From Stenogyne calaminthoides (taxonomy: Eukaryota; Streptophyta; Magnoliopsida; Lamiales; Lamiaceae), in contig JBBCBC010000017.1 of assembly GCA_037126765.1 (NCBI GenBank), positions 24,233,916 through 24,297,915 of the forward strand: 64,000 nucleotides of DNA. The letters run 5' to 3'. The stretch's first letter is position 1. The number at the start of each line of letters is the position of its first letter. Shown piece after piece: positions 1 to 10,435 of the stretch. A program made the translations under genes and the position numbers. The notes under the pieces were generated by a model. The model was given only the letters and a program-made list of their open reading frames with translations, made no database searches and had not been told where the DNA came from.

Positions 1-882
1 CCATCCCGGAAGTCGATTGCTCAGAAGAGGCGAAAATTTGGCCCTGAGAAGTATGCCGCTTTATATGAAGAGGTGAAGAAACTGCTGGATAACGACCTGA
101 TCATGCAGGCCGACCAACCACAGTGGGTAGCCAATGCAGTATTGGTAAAGAAGTCCAACGGGACCTAGCGATTATGTATCAACTTCACCGACCTTAATGA
201 GGCCTGCCCTAAAGACTTCTTCCCGATGCCACATATCGATCACCTGATAGATAATACGGCCAGACACGAAATGATGTCATTCATGGATGCTTTCGCGGGC
301 TATCACCAAATAGCCATGCACGAACCAGATCGACAGCACACCTCGTTTCTGACGGAAAAGAACCTATATTGCTGGAAGAGAATGTCGTTCGGCTTGAAGA
401 ACGCACGGGCAACATACCAAAGGCTGGTCAATCACATGTTTGCCGACCAGATAGGGAAGTCGGTAGAAGTCTATGTCGACGACATTGTCGTCAAAAGCCT
501 AAAAAGAGAAGTCCACCTGCTTCACCTTGCGCAGACATTCGACATCCTCATAAAATTCAATATGAGACTCAACCCCAAGAAGTGTAACTTCGGAGTGGAG
601 TCCGGAAAGTTCTTGGGACACTTGGTCAGTAAGCGGGGCATCGAGGCGAACCGAGGAAAGGTTAAAGTGGTACTAGATATGGGGGCACCCCGAAATGTGA
701 GAGAAGTTCAGAAACTCACGGGATGCCTGGCTGCCCTGAGCAGGTTCATCTCCTGGATGGGGGACAAGTGCAAACCAATGTTCGACACAATCCGTAAGAA
801 GGCAAAGTTTGAATGGACGCCCGAAAGCCAGGACACTTTTGAAAAAATCAAAACTTACCTGACAGATAAGGTTCGGTCTTGA
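1..882 (+). pseudogene. Gypsy H1 reverse transcriptase (partial, one premature stop)
   Basis: Partial Ty3/gypsy reverse transcriptase, which would copy element RNA into DNA. The reading frame is open from the window edge to a TAG near 166-168, where the H2 copy has Trp in the same context, and then from about 169 to 882. Visible motifs are the palm segment FMDAFAGYHQIAM, the FGLKNARATYQRLVN block and the catalytic YVDD at about 472-483. Past that is the LGHLVSKRGIEANRGKVK block typical of gypsy RT connecting to RNase H. The frame ends at 882 and the next begins at 879, which looks like an indel, because in H2 this junction is continuous. H2 (10780-11787) is the closest relative in the window. 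Confidence 0.9.
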
Positions 883-1904
883 GCGTGTTACTGGTCAGAG
901 CAGAAGGTTCCGTCTACCTGCCCGTTTACTTCGTTAGCCAGACATTGAACGAGACGGAGCAACGCTACCCCTCGCTAGAGAAACTGGCATACGCATTAGT
1001 CATGAGCGTGAGAAAGCTGATACTGTACTTTTTCGACCATCCAGTCGAGGTTCTCACTTCCCTACCACTGCGGAATGTACTCCACCGTCCGGACACTTCA
1101 GGCCGATGCCTCAAATGGGCCATTGAGGTCAGGCAGTACGGTGTAACCTACGTGTCACGACCTGCCATCAAGGCTCAGGCACTGGCCGACTTCTTAGTGG
1201 AGCTTACATTCCCGATAGAAGCAGGAAGTTCAGGCAGCTTACCGTGGGAGCTTTTCGTAGATGGGTCGGCGACCTCTCACAAGTCGGGTGTCGGGGTGGT
1301 TTTAATGAGTCCTGAGGGTATCTCATTCCAGAATTCCATTACCTTCAACTTTCCCACAACAAATAATGAGGCCGAGTATGAGGCTCTCATCAGCGGCCTG
1401 GAAATGGCAACAGCCATGGGGGTCAAGAGATTGCAGGTTCATACCGACTCTAAGCTCGTGGCCTGCCAAGTTTCAGGGGAATACGAGGCTAGGGACGACA
1501 GGATGGCAGCATGCCAGGAAATTGTGAAAACACTGTGTATGAAGTTCACACAGATCCATGTCAAGCTGATACCGAGAGAGCGGAACTCGCGAGCCGATGC
1601 TTTGTCCAGATTGGCGACCTTCGAAGGATCACCAGATATGAAGGATGTCACCATCACGACACTTCCCCACCCATCCATTGCGCAAGTAACCGTAACAACA
1701 TTAGAAAATCCAGTTCCGAACTGGATGACACCCATCATGGAGTATTTAATAAGTGGCCTCTTGCCGCCTGATCGCGTCCAAGCTCGGCAGCTGCAGTTAC
1801 GGGCCACCCGTTACATAATGATCGGCGGGGAGTTGTACAAGCGAGGCTTCGGCATACCCCTACTTCTATGTATAACACCCGAACAAGGTCAAGTCATCCT
1901 GTGA
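879..1904 (+). pseudogene. Gypsy H1 RT connection and RNase H domain
   Basis: Continues pol in a shifted frame. The first ~110 residues are the RT/RNase H connection (LYFFDHPVEVLTSLPLRN and so on). The RNase H domain follows at roughly residues 125-250. Acidic positions that fit RNase H catalytic sites are visible: Asp in FVDGSATSHKSG, Glu in NNEAEYEALISGLE, Asp in VHTDSKLVACQ and Asp in SRADALSRLA. The ORF stops at 1904 with TGA at a place where H2 has an Arg codon before EIHGG, so the integrase was once in the same frame. This domain would remove template RNA during reverse transcription. Confidence 0.88.
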
Positions 1905-2945
1905 GAAATACACGAAGGGGCATGCGGAAACCACACTGGGGGGGCGTCGCTGGCCCACAAAACCACAAGGCAAGGATATTTTTGGCCAACCTTAAGGGCC
2001 GATGCTATCGTCTTAGCCCGCAAATGCCACAAATGTCAAATTTATGCTCCCTCCATCAAGGTCGCACCAGAAGAGCTCACAAGTATCCTCAGTCCTTGGC
2101 CTTTTGCAAAGTGGGGGATAGACATCATCAGGCCACTCCCAACGGCCCCAGGATCGGTCAAGTACGCCTTGGTAGCGGTGGATTACTTCACAAAATAGGC
2201 CGAGTCTGAGGCGCTGGCAACCATCGACCAAGATCATGTCATCAGATTCATTTGGCGCAACATTATCTGCAGGTTCGGGCTGCCTCAGGCAATAATATCA
2301 GACAATGGGAAGCAGTTCGACAGTACGAAGGTCGACGCCTTCTTCAAAAGATGGAAGATCACAAAGCTATTCTCCACCCCATACCACCCCCAATCGAACG
2401 GACAGGTAGAGGCCGTGAACAAAATCATAAAGTACACGCTCAAGGCCAAGATCGAAGGGGAAAAAGGGAAATGGGCTAGCGAGCTCGCAGATGTGTTGTG
2501 GGCTATAGAACAACCTACAGAAATTCAACAGGCGAAACCCCTTATTCGCTAGCCTTCGGAACTGAGGCAGTGGTGCCCGCGGAGGTCGATGTCCCGACTT
2601 TCCGGACTAGCCAAGTCGCTTTCGGTCACAATGATGAGGCCCTGGAGAGGAACCTCGACCTACTTGAAGAAAAGCGATTAGAGGCTAATATGAGAAATGC
2701 CAGATACAAACAGAGGTCTGAGAAATATTACAACTCTAAAGTGAGACTTCGATGTTTCAAGGTCGGGGACCTAGTACTGAAAAAGATACTTGGAGATTCA
2801 AAAGGTGCCCTCGGTCCCAATTGGGAGGGACCATTCCAGATATCAAAGGTCCTACCAAATGGAGCATACAAGCTCGAGAAAGCAGATGGGACCAAGGCCC
2901 GATATCCGTGGAATGTAACTCATTTGAAAAATACTACCAGTAGGT
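1905..2945 (+). pseudogene. Gypsy H1 integrase, frameshifted
   Basis: Reading across frames recovers a gypsy integrase. The zinc-binding region includes ARKCHKCQIYAPSIK. The catalytic core has Asp in KWGIDII (near 2112), Asp in IISDNGKQF (near 2298) and Glu in NGQVEAVNKIIK (near 2405), so all three DDE acids survive. A TAG interrupts VDYFTK near 2198 and there is a frame change near 2500. The last open segment (2498-2945) has the C-terminal module with PYSLAFGTEAVVPAEVD and GPNWEGPFQISKV. Inactive as it stands, but less eroded at its active site than H2, where the first Asp is Tyr. Confidence 0.87.
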
Positions 2946-4086
2946 TTATATCCTTGTATCGATCAAGACGATGTAAACAAATATTTATAGAAACAATAAT
3001 TCTCTATTCTTTTTGAAATGGAAGATTCTTGTGTAAACCAAGCGGGTCGCTAGAAAAATATATGATCGATGAAATGCATACCACAGGGAAGACATGATCG
3101 ATAACATGTAGGTCACATGTAAGACATGATCGATAACATGTAGGTCACGTAAAAGACATGATTGATAACGTGCGAACCCGAGGTCCGACTTTAGAGATAC
3201 TGGAGGTAAGATCGCCACCCTGGCGGTGCGGTCATCCCCTGAATTTATAAGACGGCTACGCAAATGTCCAAAAAACAAGTCGCATAGAAAATAAGACGAC
3301 AAGGACTAAGCAAAAGTCGCATAAGGAAATCAAGTCAACACAATGAAGGAATTAAAAAGGAGAATTTCATTAATAAGGACCCGAAGGTCGGGAAAAACCC
3401 CATTAAAATAGACCCGAAGGTCGGTAAAAAGAGCATTCCAATACAATGCATTTTTTGGAATCGAGCTAGCGACTTGGTCTATACTACGGAGCCACTCGAA
3501 CTAGCGACTTGGTATGTACTACATTGCTACTAGGGTAGCACCTCTCGGACGCGGAGGTCGCTGAGGAAGATGCTGCAAAACAATCAGAAAAGGATGTTAC
3601 AACATCCTTGGAGTGTCAGATGCTGCAATGAGGCTTCTCGTGTGAGCAAGCACGAGCGCCATCTTTACAACGTAAAAAACTCAAGGGATTGTGAAGGGCA
3701 TTTTTGGCATGTTTGGATTCGCATTAAATCCATATTGCGTATCAGGAGAAGCCTGTCACCATTAATCCCATCCTCCCGATCGGTGCCCGAGACACAGTGA
3801 GCAAGGAGCCCCGCCGTCACGGTGGCGGCGGGTCCGCCGCCGGGGTAACAGCAAGACTTGGTAATGGTCGTATGGTCACCCTCCGGTGAAAGCAGAATCC
3901 GAGATGGGGGAGCCGCAAGGATGGTCCGAGTGCCGGAAGCAATGAGTACAGGGCCAGAGAGGCTTACTGCCAGAAAGGATTTTGAAACCAGAAGATTGCT
4001 GGAATCGCCCATAGCCGGAGCTTGAAGGTGAAACGTGGGGAGATCAGAGGGGGGCAATGTGAGTCTTCAGTATGAAATACCTGCCC
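2946..4086 (+). other. H1 post-pol spacer, first 3' module (no clear gene)
   Basis: About 1.1 kb between integrase and the first antisense TATA box. It holds a short repeat around GACATGATCGATAACATGTA at 3070-3170 (several copies) and a direct CCCGAAGGTCGG repeat near 3381 and 3413. A minus-strand open stretch of 130 codons (3665-4057) lies just downstream of the antisense TATA box, but I recognise no domain in it and it does not match the long antisense gene of the second module. I read it as the collapsed remnant of an antisense gene. Confidence 0.45.
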
Positions 4087-4094
4087 TATTTATA
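4087..4094 (-). promoter_or_regulatory. Antisense TATA box of module 1
   Basis: The minus strand reads TATAAATA inside CCATCTATAAATAGGGCAG. It lies about 325 bp from the polypurine tract at 4404-4414. The same spacing recurs between the TATA box at 7468-7475 and the tract at 7784-7797, so this looks like a copy of the same antisense promoter. Whether it is used is unknown. Confidence 0.5.
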
Positions 4095-4403
4095 GATGGA
4101 AGGCGAGGGTCAAGTTGCAAATTCTAACTCTCGAGGGTCCCAGAAAGAAACTGGCGGCGCACGCACAGCGCGTGGGCAGAACGCGACTTCTGGTTGGCCC
4201 AATTTATGGCGCCCGACGCCACCAAATACCCAGGCCATCATTGAGGATCTGTCAACCGTCACACCGATTTGGAGAATCGAGGCAACATTTTGCCTCCCCG
4301 AGGAGGAGATGTTGGCGTAGGCACACTTCCCGAGTCTGACCTGCCAGAAGTTGATGAGTTGTACGAGTTCAAGTCAAGGCCCCAATACGAGCTTGCGACC
4401 TCG

Positions 4404-4414
4404 ACTTGGGGGGG
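4404..4414 (+). other. Internal polypurine tract without an LTR (module 1)
   Basis: The sequence GAGCTTGCGACCTCGACTTG followed by seven or more G closely matches the true PPT context at 7770-7797 (GAGCTCGCGACCTCATCTTG then GGGG). No LTR start follows here; instead the second post-pol module begins. Its likely role as a plus-strand primer is inferred from that resemblance. Confidence 0.5.
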
Positions 4415-4420
4415 ATGAAA

Positions 4421-4588
4421 TATGGGAGTTTATTTTACATAGTAAGATAAGCGCCAGACCAAAACATAAAGTAACTTCCATTGATAGAAGACCCGAAGGT
4501 CAGGAGAAATACATCGTAAACCAAAGCCCGAAGGCTAGTACAACAAAATAAAAAAAAAGAAAGCAAAAAGGGTAGTAGAGCTGCAATC
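4421..4588. other. Start of second 3' module (spacer)
   Basis: Short non-coding stretch that repeats features of the spacer directly after integrase: a CATTGATAGAAGACCCGAAG segment, CCCGAAGG repeats and an A-rich run. H2 has a similar TTTCATTGAT block near 14131. This supports reading 3330-4414 and 4420-7797 as tandem copies of one 3' module. Confidence 0.4.
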
Positions 4589-7330
4589 TCAATTCTTCGC
4601 GGCTGGGGTAGTCGAGGTCGGGGTACTGACCGTCCCGAAAGGAGGCTCCTGCTGCGTAACCACCGGTGGATCGGCTTCTGAGCTTAAGATCCTCTCCACA
4701 ATGGGCTCGACAGGCATGTAAATAGTTGGAGGAACAACCTTCGACCTCGGTATCTCCTCCCTGGTGGGCTCGGCAGGATCGACAGCAGTGGGCGGAACGA
4801 CCTCCAAGCTCGTTGACTTCTCCACCAGGAGCTCGGAAGATGTATCATCTGGGAGGTCAACCAACGAAGAGTCATGGAGAGGGCACACGATCTGCCTGGG
4901 ATTTGGAAAAAATGAGAGATCAACGCCCATGTCTTCCAGGTCTTGGATATCCAGCAAAACATCGGGGGCCAGAAGGTTAGCCCGGACATAGTCCCTGAGG
5001 TCGTCGACCAGCACAGTAAGGTCGCTAGAAGGGTTCACCTGATGACATATTCGGATGGCACCCGCAAAGGCCATCACATACGCAAATTAGCGTTCATCTC
5101 TTCGGCAACCTTGAACTGGGAATCCCTAGTGTCCAGCTCCCCTTACGCTCTGGCCAGCTCCTCCTTCAGACCGGCCTCCACCTTGGTCGCCCTCCTTTCC
5201 GCCTGGATCATCTTCAGCTTCTCGGCCGCCAGCGCGGTCTCCGCCCGGGCCGACTTCAGCTTCTCCTCAGCTAACACGCCCTTTTGCTCAGCAAGGCGAC
5301 CCTCGAGGGTCGAGATCCATAGAAAATGCTCCGCATTGGTTTCCTCTAGCCCCTTCTGAGTCTCGGCTGCTGCCAAGATCATTCTAGCCTGATCGGATAC
5401 ACGAGCCTGGGACTCACGGAGATGTCGGAGCTCGGTTTCAGCTTGGGCACTGGTCCTCTCCAAATAAAAGTCCGCCTTGAGAGTGTGGACCATGGCCGAG
5501 TACATATTGCCCATTATTTTCTGATGACGGGCGTTACCATGATCAGTAAGCGTCCGCGCCCAGGGTAGGTTGTGCACGCTGCGGGAAATCAGAGCTATGA
5601 AGATTAATGTGAAAAAAGGTCAGGCAAATCATAGTGGGGACTTACTCGTTCACCCGCTCCTCCTCCCAGCCTAAGAAGGAGTCATCATCGTCGTGCCAAC
5701 CTCTCCTTCGGGCTGGCGAGGCAGGCCACGAACTGGCTGGCGATGAGGTCGGGGGTGAGGTAGTCGTCTGTGATCGGGGGCGGACTCGGTCTTTCTTTAC
5801 CAGACCCCTATTGATTTAAGACTCGTAGGTCGAAATCTCCTCTCTCACTTTCTTCCGAGCATGCCCGGAAGTCGGCGGAGTCGACCACGTGGCCTTCCTC
5901 TTACCTTTGTCGGCAGTAGAGGGACCAGTAGGAGCCGGAATTGGAGGGGCGACCTCGACAGGGGGAGGCCTCGGAGGGGCGACATCGGAGGCCACTAATC
6001 GCCTCATTTTTCCCAGAACGAACTTCTTGCGGGAGGCCATGACATCCGCAGGAGGCTTAAGGCGGTAAGCAGGGGTGTTAGGAACTGCAGGAATGTGAGG
6101 AGCCAATCAGTCAGGTCGATATCAAAAAATATAATAAGAACGGAGTCAGGGAACTTACAGGGGATTTTCAAATGGCGCGAATAAGTATACAGGCCGGCGT
6201 TGAGTCGATCAAGCTTGATGTTCAAAGTGTTCACGTCCCGACAGCTCGGTGGAGTGTCGCGAACGATGTCAAATGCCTCTTTGAAGTCCCAATAAAGGTC
6301 GGCGGTGGTGGGTGTGAAAACTGCAAAAGAAGAGGAGAATTAGATCAGTACGAGTGTCTAAATCTGAAAAAAGGCAAAACTCACTGTGGTCGACCCGATG
6401 GGCATAATCGGTCGAGACGTGTATGGGCAGAGTGCTTGAAGGGTCCACGGACTCCCACGCCCCTCCAACGAACCACCACTTCCTGTGCCAACCATCGACT
6501 TTGTTAGGGATCCCACTCACGAGCTCCCTGCCCCGGCGAAGTCGCACGGCATTGTAGTCGCCGGCTTGGGTAATGGGCGTTATCACGAAAGATATTTCTC
6601 CAGGGTTCGGCAACCGATACAGCCCGGCCTGTCCCAGCACAGTTATTGTGGAAAGAATGTAACTCCATCCATTAGGAGTGATCTGGGTCAGACTCTGATT
6701 CCAGGCCGCCAGTAGGTGAGAAATCGCCGGGTGGAGCGGGAACCGGATCCCGACCTCCATTGTATGCTCATTGACCGCGATCATCCCGGGCGGCAGTTGG
6801 TCGGCTCTCTCATCGGAGGTCGCCCCATAAAAGTTCACATCCCAGGGGAATTTGTAAAGGCGTCGGAGAGATTTCACGTAACTGTCGGTGAGAACCGACC
6901 TGTTCTTGTCAAGTGAGGCCACGAAATCCGACTTGACCGACTTCCGAAAGCTGCGGTCCGGCCTCTTGTATGGGACCTGGGCCACGTATGAGTGGTAATC
7001 AAAATCCCGCTCGTAGGCCCCATATTTTCGGGCCTGGGTAGAAGGCCCAGCCCTCGTCTCCCTCGCCGGTGAGGCCATACGAAGGGAACTTGGTTCCAGG
7101 GCTGGAATGTGTGTGATTTCATCCAACTCAATCAAGAATTGGTTATCATCCCTGACATTATCCCGACCGGCGCTGGAAGCACTGGCGGTCGGAGGCGGGG
7201 CGGGATTGGGGGTGGCGGTCTCTGCTTGATCGCGACGGTATAACTCGGCGATCGCCGTGTTGTCTTCATCGGATGACTTTGAAATCATGAACGAAGGGGG
7301 CGTAGGAGTGTATTTAGAAACGGATGCCAT
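4589..7330 (-). pseudogene. Antisense gene of H1 (Tat aORF, Transposase_28-like), spliced, mildly decayed
   Basis: Long minus-strand gene inside the plus-strand retroelement. Exon 1 (7330 to about 6385) starts MASVSKYTPTPPSF and holds the conserved block RFPLHPAISHLLAAWNQ with PNGWSYIL, resembling the Pfam Transposase_28 'putative gypsy type transposon' family. Intron-like gaps with GT...AG ends fit at about 6384-6319, 6157-6089 and 5644-5579. Later exons give a basic, proline-rich part (6088-5645), an Ala/Glu/Lys-rich coiled coil (5577-5143) and an acidic, Pro-rich tail ending at 4589. Damage seen: a TAA at 5816-5818, a stop near 5140 and a frame change near 5090. A TATA box lies upstream at 7468-7475. 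Function of this family is not known to me. The exon borders are my reading and need transcript data. Confidence 0.7.
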
Positions 7331-7783
7331 TGGTGTGAAGTAGAAAGAGCGATTACCTGAAGAACTGCCGGGTCTCTGAAGAATAGCCGGAAGGACGGAT
7401 GCAGAAGTTCAAGCCGGAGTTTTGAGAGACGAGAAAGAGGAAGGATTTTGAGGAAGAACCCTAGGCCTATTTATAAAGGGGCAAGGGGTCAAAAGTATAA
7501 ATTTGAAATTCTGGGGGTCCCCCGCGGAAATTAGGGCGATGTGGGCGATGCGTAGGAAGCACGCGAATCGCTGATTGGGCGAACTCGCGGCTTGAAACAT
7601 CACCTGCATGTCGCACCATCATTGCATTCCTGTCACTTGTCACGCCGATTGAGGAAACCTAGGCAACCATACGACTCCCCAAGGACAGAGACTTGACTCG
7701 GGTACAAATCCCTAGATCGACTTGCTGTAAGTTGACGAATATCAACGGTTCAAGATAAGATCTCGGGGCGAGCTCGCGACCTC
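7331..7783 (-). promoter_or_regulatory. Antisense promoter and leader region
   Basis: No coding sequence. On the minus strand it holds a TATAAATA box at 7468-7475 within CCCCTTTATAAATAGGCC, about 135 bp before the ATG at 7330, a reasonable plant core promoter plus 5' leader for the antisense gene. The rest, up to the polypurine tract, is shared in layout with the first module (4087-4414). Confidence 0.55.
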
Positions 7784-7797
7784 ATCTTGAGGGGCAA
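7784..7797 (+). other. Polypurine tract of H1
   Basis: ATCTTGAGGGGCAA sits immediately before the LTR start TGTTGTAGGGG at 7799, the expected place of the plus-strand primer in a plus-strand LTR retrotransposon. Confidence 0.75.
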
Positions 7798-7798
7798 T

Positions 7799-8389
7799 TG
7801 TTGTAGGGGAAATAACTCGATTTAACGGAGGCATCGGATTGGACAATCTCATGTTTAACATGTTATCCGACTTCATCCAGCTGAAGCAAGACGGGAAGCG
7901 ACTTTGAAATCTCGGAAGATCGATAGCGGCCTGACGTAGCAAAGAAGTCACGGAGCGACTTGAGAAGATCGGGTGTTGCAGTCGAAGAAGTCGCGACTCC
8001 GGTTAGAAATAAATATGGACAAGATTCAGGTAGTTATGGTGAGGCGGATTCCTCAGGATATAACTAGGGAAAGCATATCTACAAGCTTGACTTACGGAGC
8101 AAGGAAGGAAACCCTAGTTGGTCCACGAGGGAGAAGCCCACGAAGACCGTAGCTCTAGTTCTGTGTTTATAAATATCACTGTAATGTACATTGTAGAGGA
8201 TCGAACTCTTAGTATCCTAGGCAGAAATAATACAGAAAATATCCTGGCTTGGTGCCCCCAGATGTAGTCTATTCCAAAGACGAACTGGGTAATCAAATCG
8301 TGTGTCATATTTATTGCTTTCATCATTATCTTGATCAGAACTTAACAAATTCACTTGTTTGTTCGCCGGTGATCAAACTGGGTACAACA
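7799..8389 (+). repeat. Gypsy LTR (3' LTR of H1, 5' LTR of H2)
   Basis: A 591-bp LTR bounded by the inverted ends TGTTGTA (7799-7805) and TACAACA (8383-8389). It has a TATAAATA box at 8168-8175 that could start sense transcription. A PPT abuts its left side, marking it as the 3' LTR of H1. The H2 gag reading frame opens at 8406, directly to its right, so the same copy also serves as the 5' LTR of H2. The sequence right after it (ACGGCCAGCTGGCC) is not a PBS that I recognise. No second LTR of this family is in the window, so age cannot be judged. Confidence 0.8.
8168..8175 (+). promoter_or_regulatory. LTR TATA box
   Basis: TATAAATA within TGTGTTTATAAATATCACTG, about 220 bp before the LTR end, the usual placement for the U3/R promoter of a plant LTR retrotransposon. 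Inferred from sequence only. Confidence 0.5.
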
Positions 8390-8405
8390 ACGGCCAGCTG
8401 GCCAA

Positions 8406-9600
8406 TTGGCCCTCACAGAGGTGAGAAACATCAACACCCGGGACTACCGGCGTCCCCAGAATGAAAGACCAGCAATTTCCAACAACGTGTTCGACCGCCT
8501 GGGGAACCGGGGGGCACGAAAAGCTCTAGTGAATGTCGAGGATGAGGCCCATACTCATCCTCGAAATGAAGAGCAAGTAGAAATCGATCTTGCGTATGCA
8601 CTAATTGTGCACCACAACGAGGTGCCGAAGGGCTCTGCCTTCAATAACGATGGGCAGGGCATTTTCCAGACCCCATATCCTCACGACGCTCAAGTCGCTG
8701 CATTGGCCCATACAGTCCAGGCGTTGTTGGAACGGGTGGAGAATCAAAATAAGCAGACTGGAATGGATACTAACCTCATCGTCCCATGTTCTCCACGGGG
8801 TGCGATGGTCACTCTGGCACCCACCCAATGAAAAATCAACACAGCTGCTATAGATCACTACAGTGGGAGCTTTGATCCAAGGGTTCATGTAGCGAAATAT
8901 AATTCCTACATGGCATCTATGGGAGCAATCGACGCGACCAAGTGTAGGTTATTCTCACTAACATTGAGCGACTAGACTCATATGTGGTTTACCTCACTGT
9001 CGCCTTTCTCGGTGGACACTTTCTAACAGCTCGCCAGACTATTCTTGAGCCACTTCTCAGCAATGGCTCCCCAACCAGCAACCAAGCAGCGCCTGATGAA
9101 CCTCAACAAGGCGAGAATGAGTCAGATCGATCCTACTTTGAAAGGATCGACAAACTCATCCTTGAAGGAGATCCCTTAGGGGATGAGGCAAAACTGTTTG
9201 AGGCTATTAGCAGCCTCAAAAAAGGGAACCAAGATGTGGCGGAGTATGGGCCTCGAGTTGATAAACACAGCAAAAACTTTTAGAATCCCGACTCATCGAA
9301 GCTAGAGAAGTCACAGAGCCGAAGAGAAGTTCCAAGAAAACCGGGGGCTACTATAAGGCACCCGGCAACTTCAAGTCATTCGAAGAGACGATACCAGTAA
9401 AGTTGATGGAAGTTTTAGGCATGACATCTAGTCATGTCTACACGTAGATCAAAGGTCGGGAACTGCTCCTCCCGTCTCGCCAGATCAAGGACAAGAACAA
9501 GTAGAACCCAAACAAGTTCTACCACTAACGACCAAATGGGTCACTACACGAGTGAGTGTGGAGACCTACTGAAATAACTCTGGAGGCTGTATGAGGATGG
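8406..9600 (+). pseudogene. Gypsy H2 gag, broken
   Basis: Gag is the structural protein of the virus-like particle. The first open segment (8406-8831) begins MALTEVRNINTRDYRRPQ and ends at a TGA. The frame continues with DHYSGSFDPRVHVAKYNSYM, a typical gypsy gag segment, and a segment at 8984-9283 with DRSYFERIDKLILEGD and LFEAISSLKKGNQDVAEYG. Several further stops lie between 9283 and 9600. I did not see a zinc knuckle of the CCHC kind. The start at 8406, only 17 bp after the LTR, is the first Met available and may not be the original one. Confidence 0.65.
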
Positions 9601-9604
9601 TTTT

Positions 9605-10435
9605 TTGGACGAGTTCATCAAGCGTCCCCGAGCAGATAACGAGCCAGGACAGAGAGGTCGCCCCAGGCTAGAAGGCCAAGTAGAAAGGAACCCTAACCCA
9701 GGGACTAGGCAGAATGAGCAATCAGTCCCGCCCATGCCAGAAAACGTTAGAGGTCGCACTATACACACACTCTCTCCACTTGGATCAGTAGGAGGACTCA
9801 CCTCGGCTACCCCATCCAAGCAGCGCATGAAAGCCGAGATAAGGGAAATGGAGAACGCCAGGAAGATGGTGCTACCACTATTCTCCATGGTCGAGGAGGC
9901 AAACAAAATCAAATTTGGGGAAAAAGATAAGGCGGGGATTATCTACCCGAACATCGACCCCTTGGTGATCTAGGCCAACATCATGGGGACAACGGTATGC
10001 CGCCTACTAGTGGATGGAGGAGCCTTCTGCAACATCCTCTTCAAGAAGACCTTAGACCAGCTCGGGGAATTCGAAGATTACATCACTCCGTGCGACCACG
10101 TCGTGAAAGGCTTTGGGGATGCAATTGTGAAGCCGTATGGCATGATTCGTCTGGTCATCGAGTTGGTGTCTACCTTAGATGAAAAGGTTAGGACTACTAG
10201 GCTGCTAGATTTTCTTGTAATCGACCTCCTGAGTTCCTTTAATGGGTTTCTCAGGAGGACTTTTGAACATGAGTTCGAGGCTGCATCCTCAACTTATTAT
10301 TTTTGTGTAAAATTCTCCACGAAAGATGGGCTTGTCAGCACCGTTAAGGGCGACCAGTGGATGCAAGAGGATGTTCGGTTTATTCTTCATCTTGTTTCCA
10401 TTCCGCATTTAAATCTGGTATGCAAATACTTGTAA
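9605..10435 (+). pseudogene. Gypsy H2 gag C-terminus and aspartic protease
   Basis: The open frame 9605-9973 is a basic linker, ending in EKDKAGIIYPNIDPLVI before a TAG. The next (9983-10435) has a retropepsin active-site region, CRLLVDGGAFCNILF; in related gypsy elements this reads LVDGGA, a variant of the D-S/T-G motif. The protease would process the Gag-Pol polyprotein. The intervening TAG at 9970-9972 is a single in-frame stop between linker and protease. Confidence 0.7.

Larger units (their letters stand above)
1..8389 (+). mobile_element. Ty3/gypsy Tat-type element H1, 5'-truncated by the window edge
   Basis: Plus-strand gypsy retrotransposon entered inside its reverse transcriptase. 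Order: RT, RNase H, integrase, spacer, antisense gene on the minus strand, polypurine tract and 3' LTR. RT-RNaseH-INT order defines Ty3/gypsy; an antisense gene between pol and the 3' LTR is known from the Tat group (Ogre/Retand type). The coding region carries stops and frame changes, so it is not autonomous. The 3' end is unusual: two PPT-proximal modules lie in tandem (about 3330-4414 and 4420-7797). The 5' LTR, gag and protease are outside the window. Confidence 0.88.

Noticed and set aside
1439..1807. Minus-strand 122-codon frame over gypsy RNase H
   Set aside because: Shadow of the plus-strand RNase H/linker frame.
3665..4057. Minus-strand 130-codon ORF as a functional gene
   Set aside because: It starts only about 30 bp from the TATA box, has no known domain and lies in a collapsed module. 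Kept only as part of the spacer description.
9544..9912. Minus-strand ORF over H2 gag/protease linker
   Set aside because: Antisense shadow of the plus-strand linker frame.
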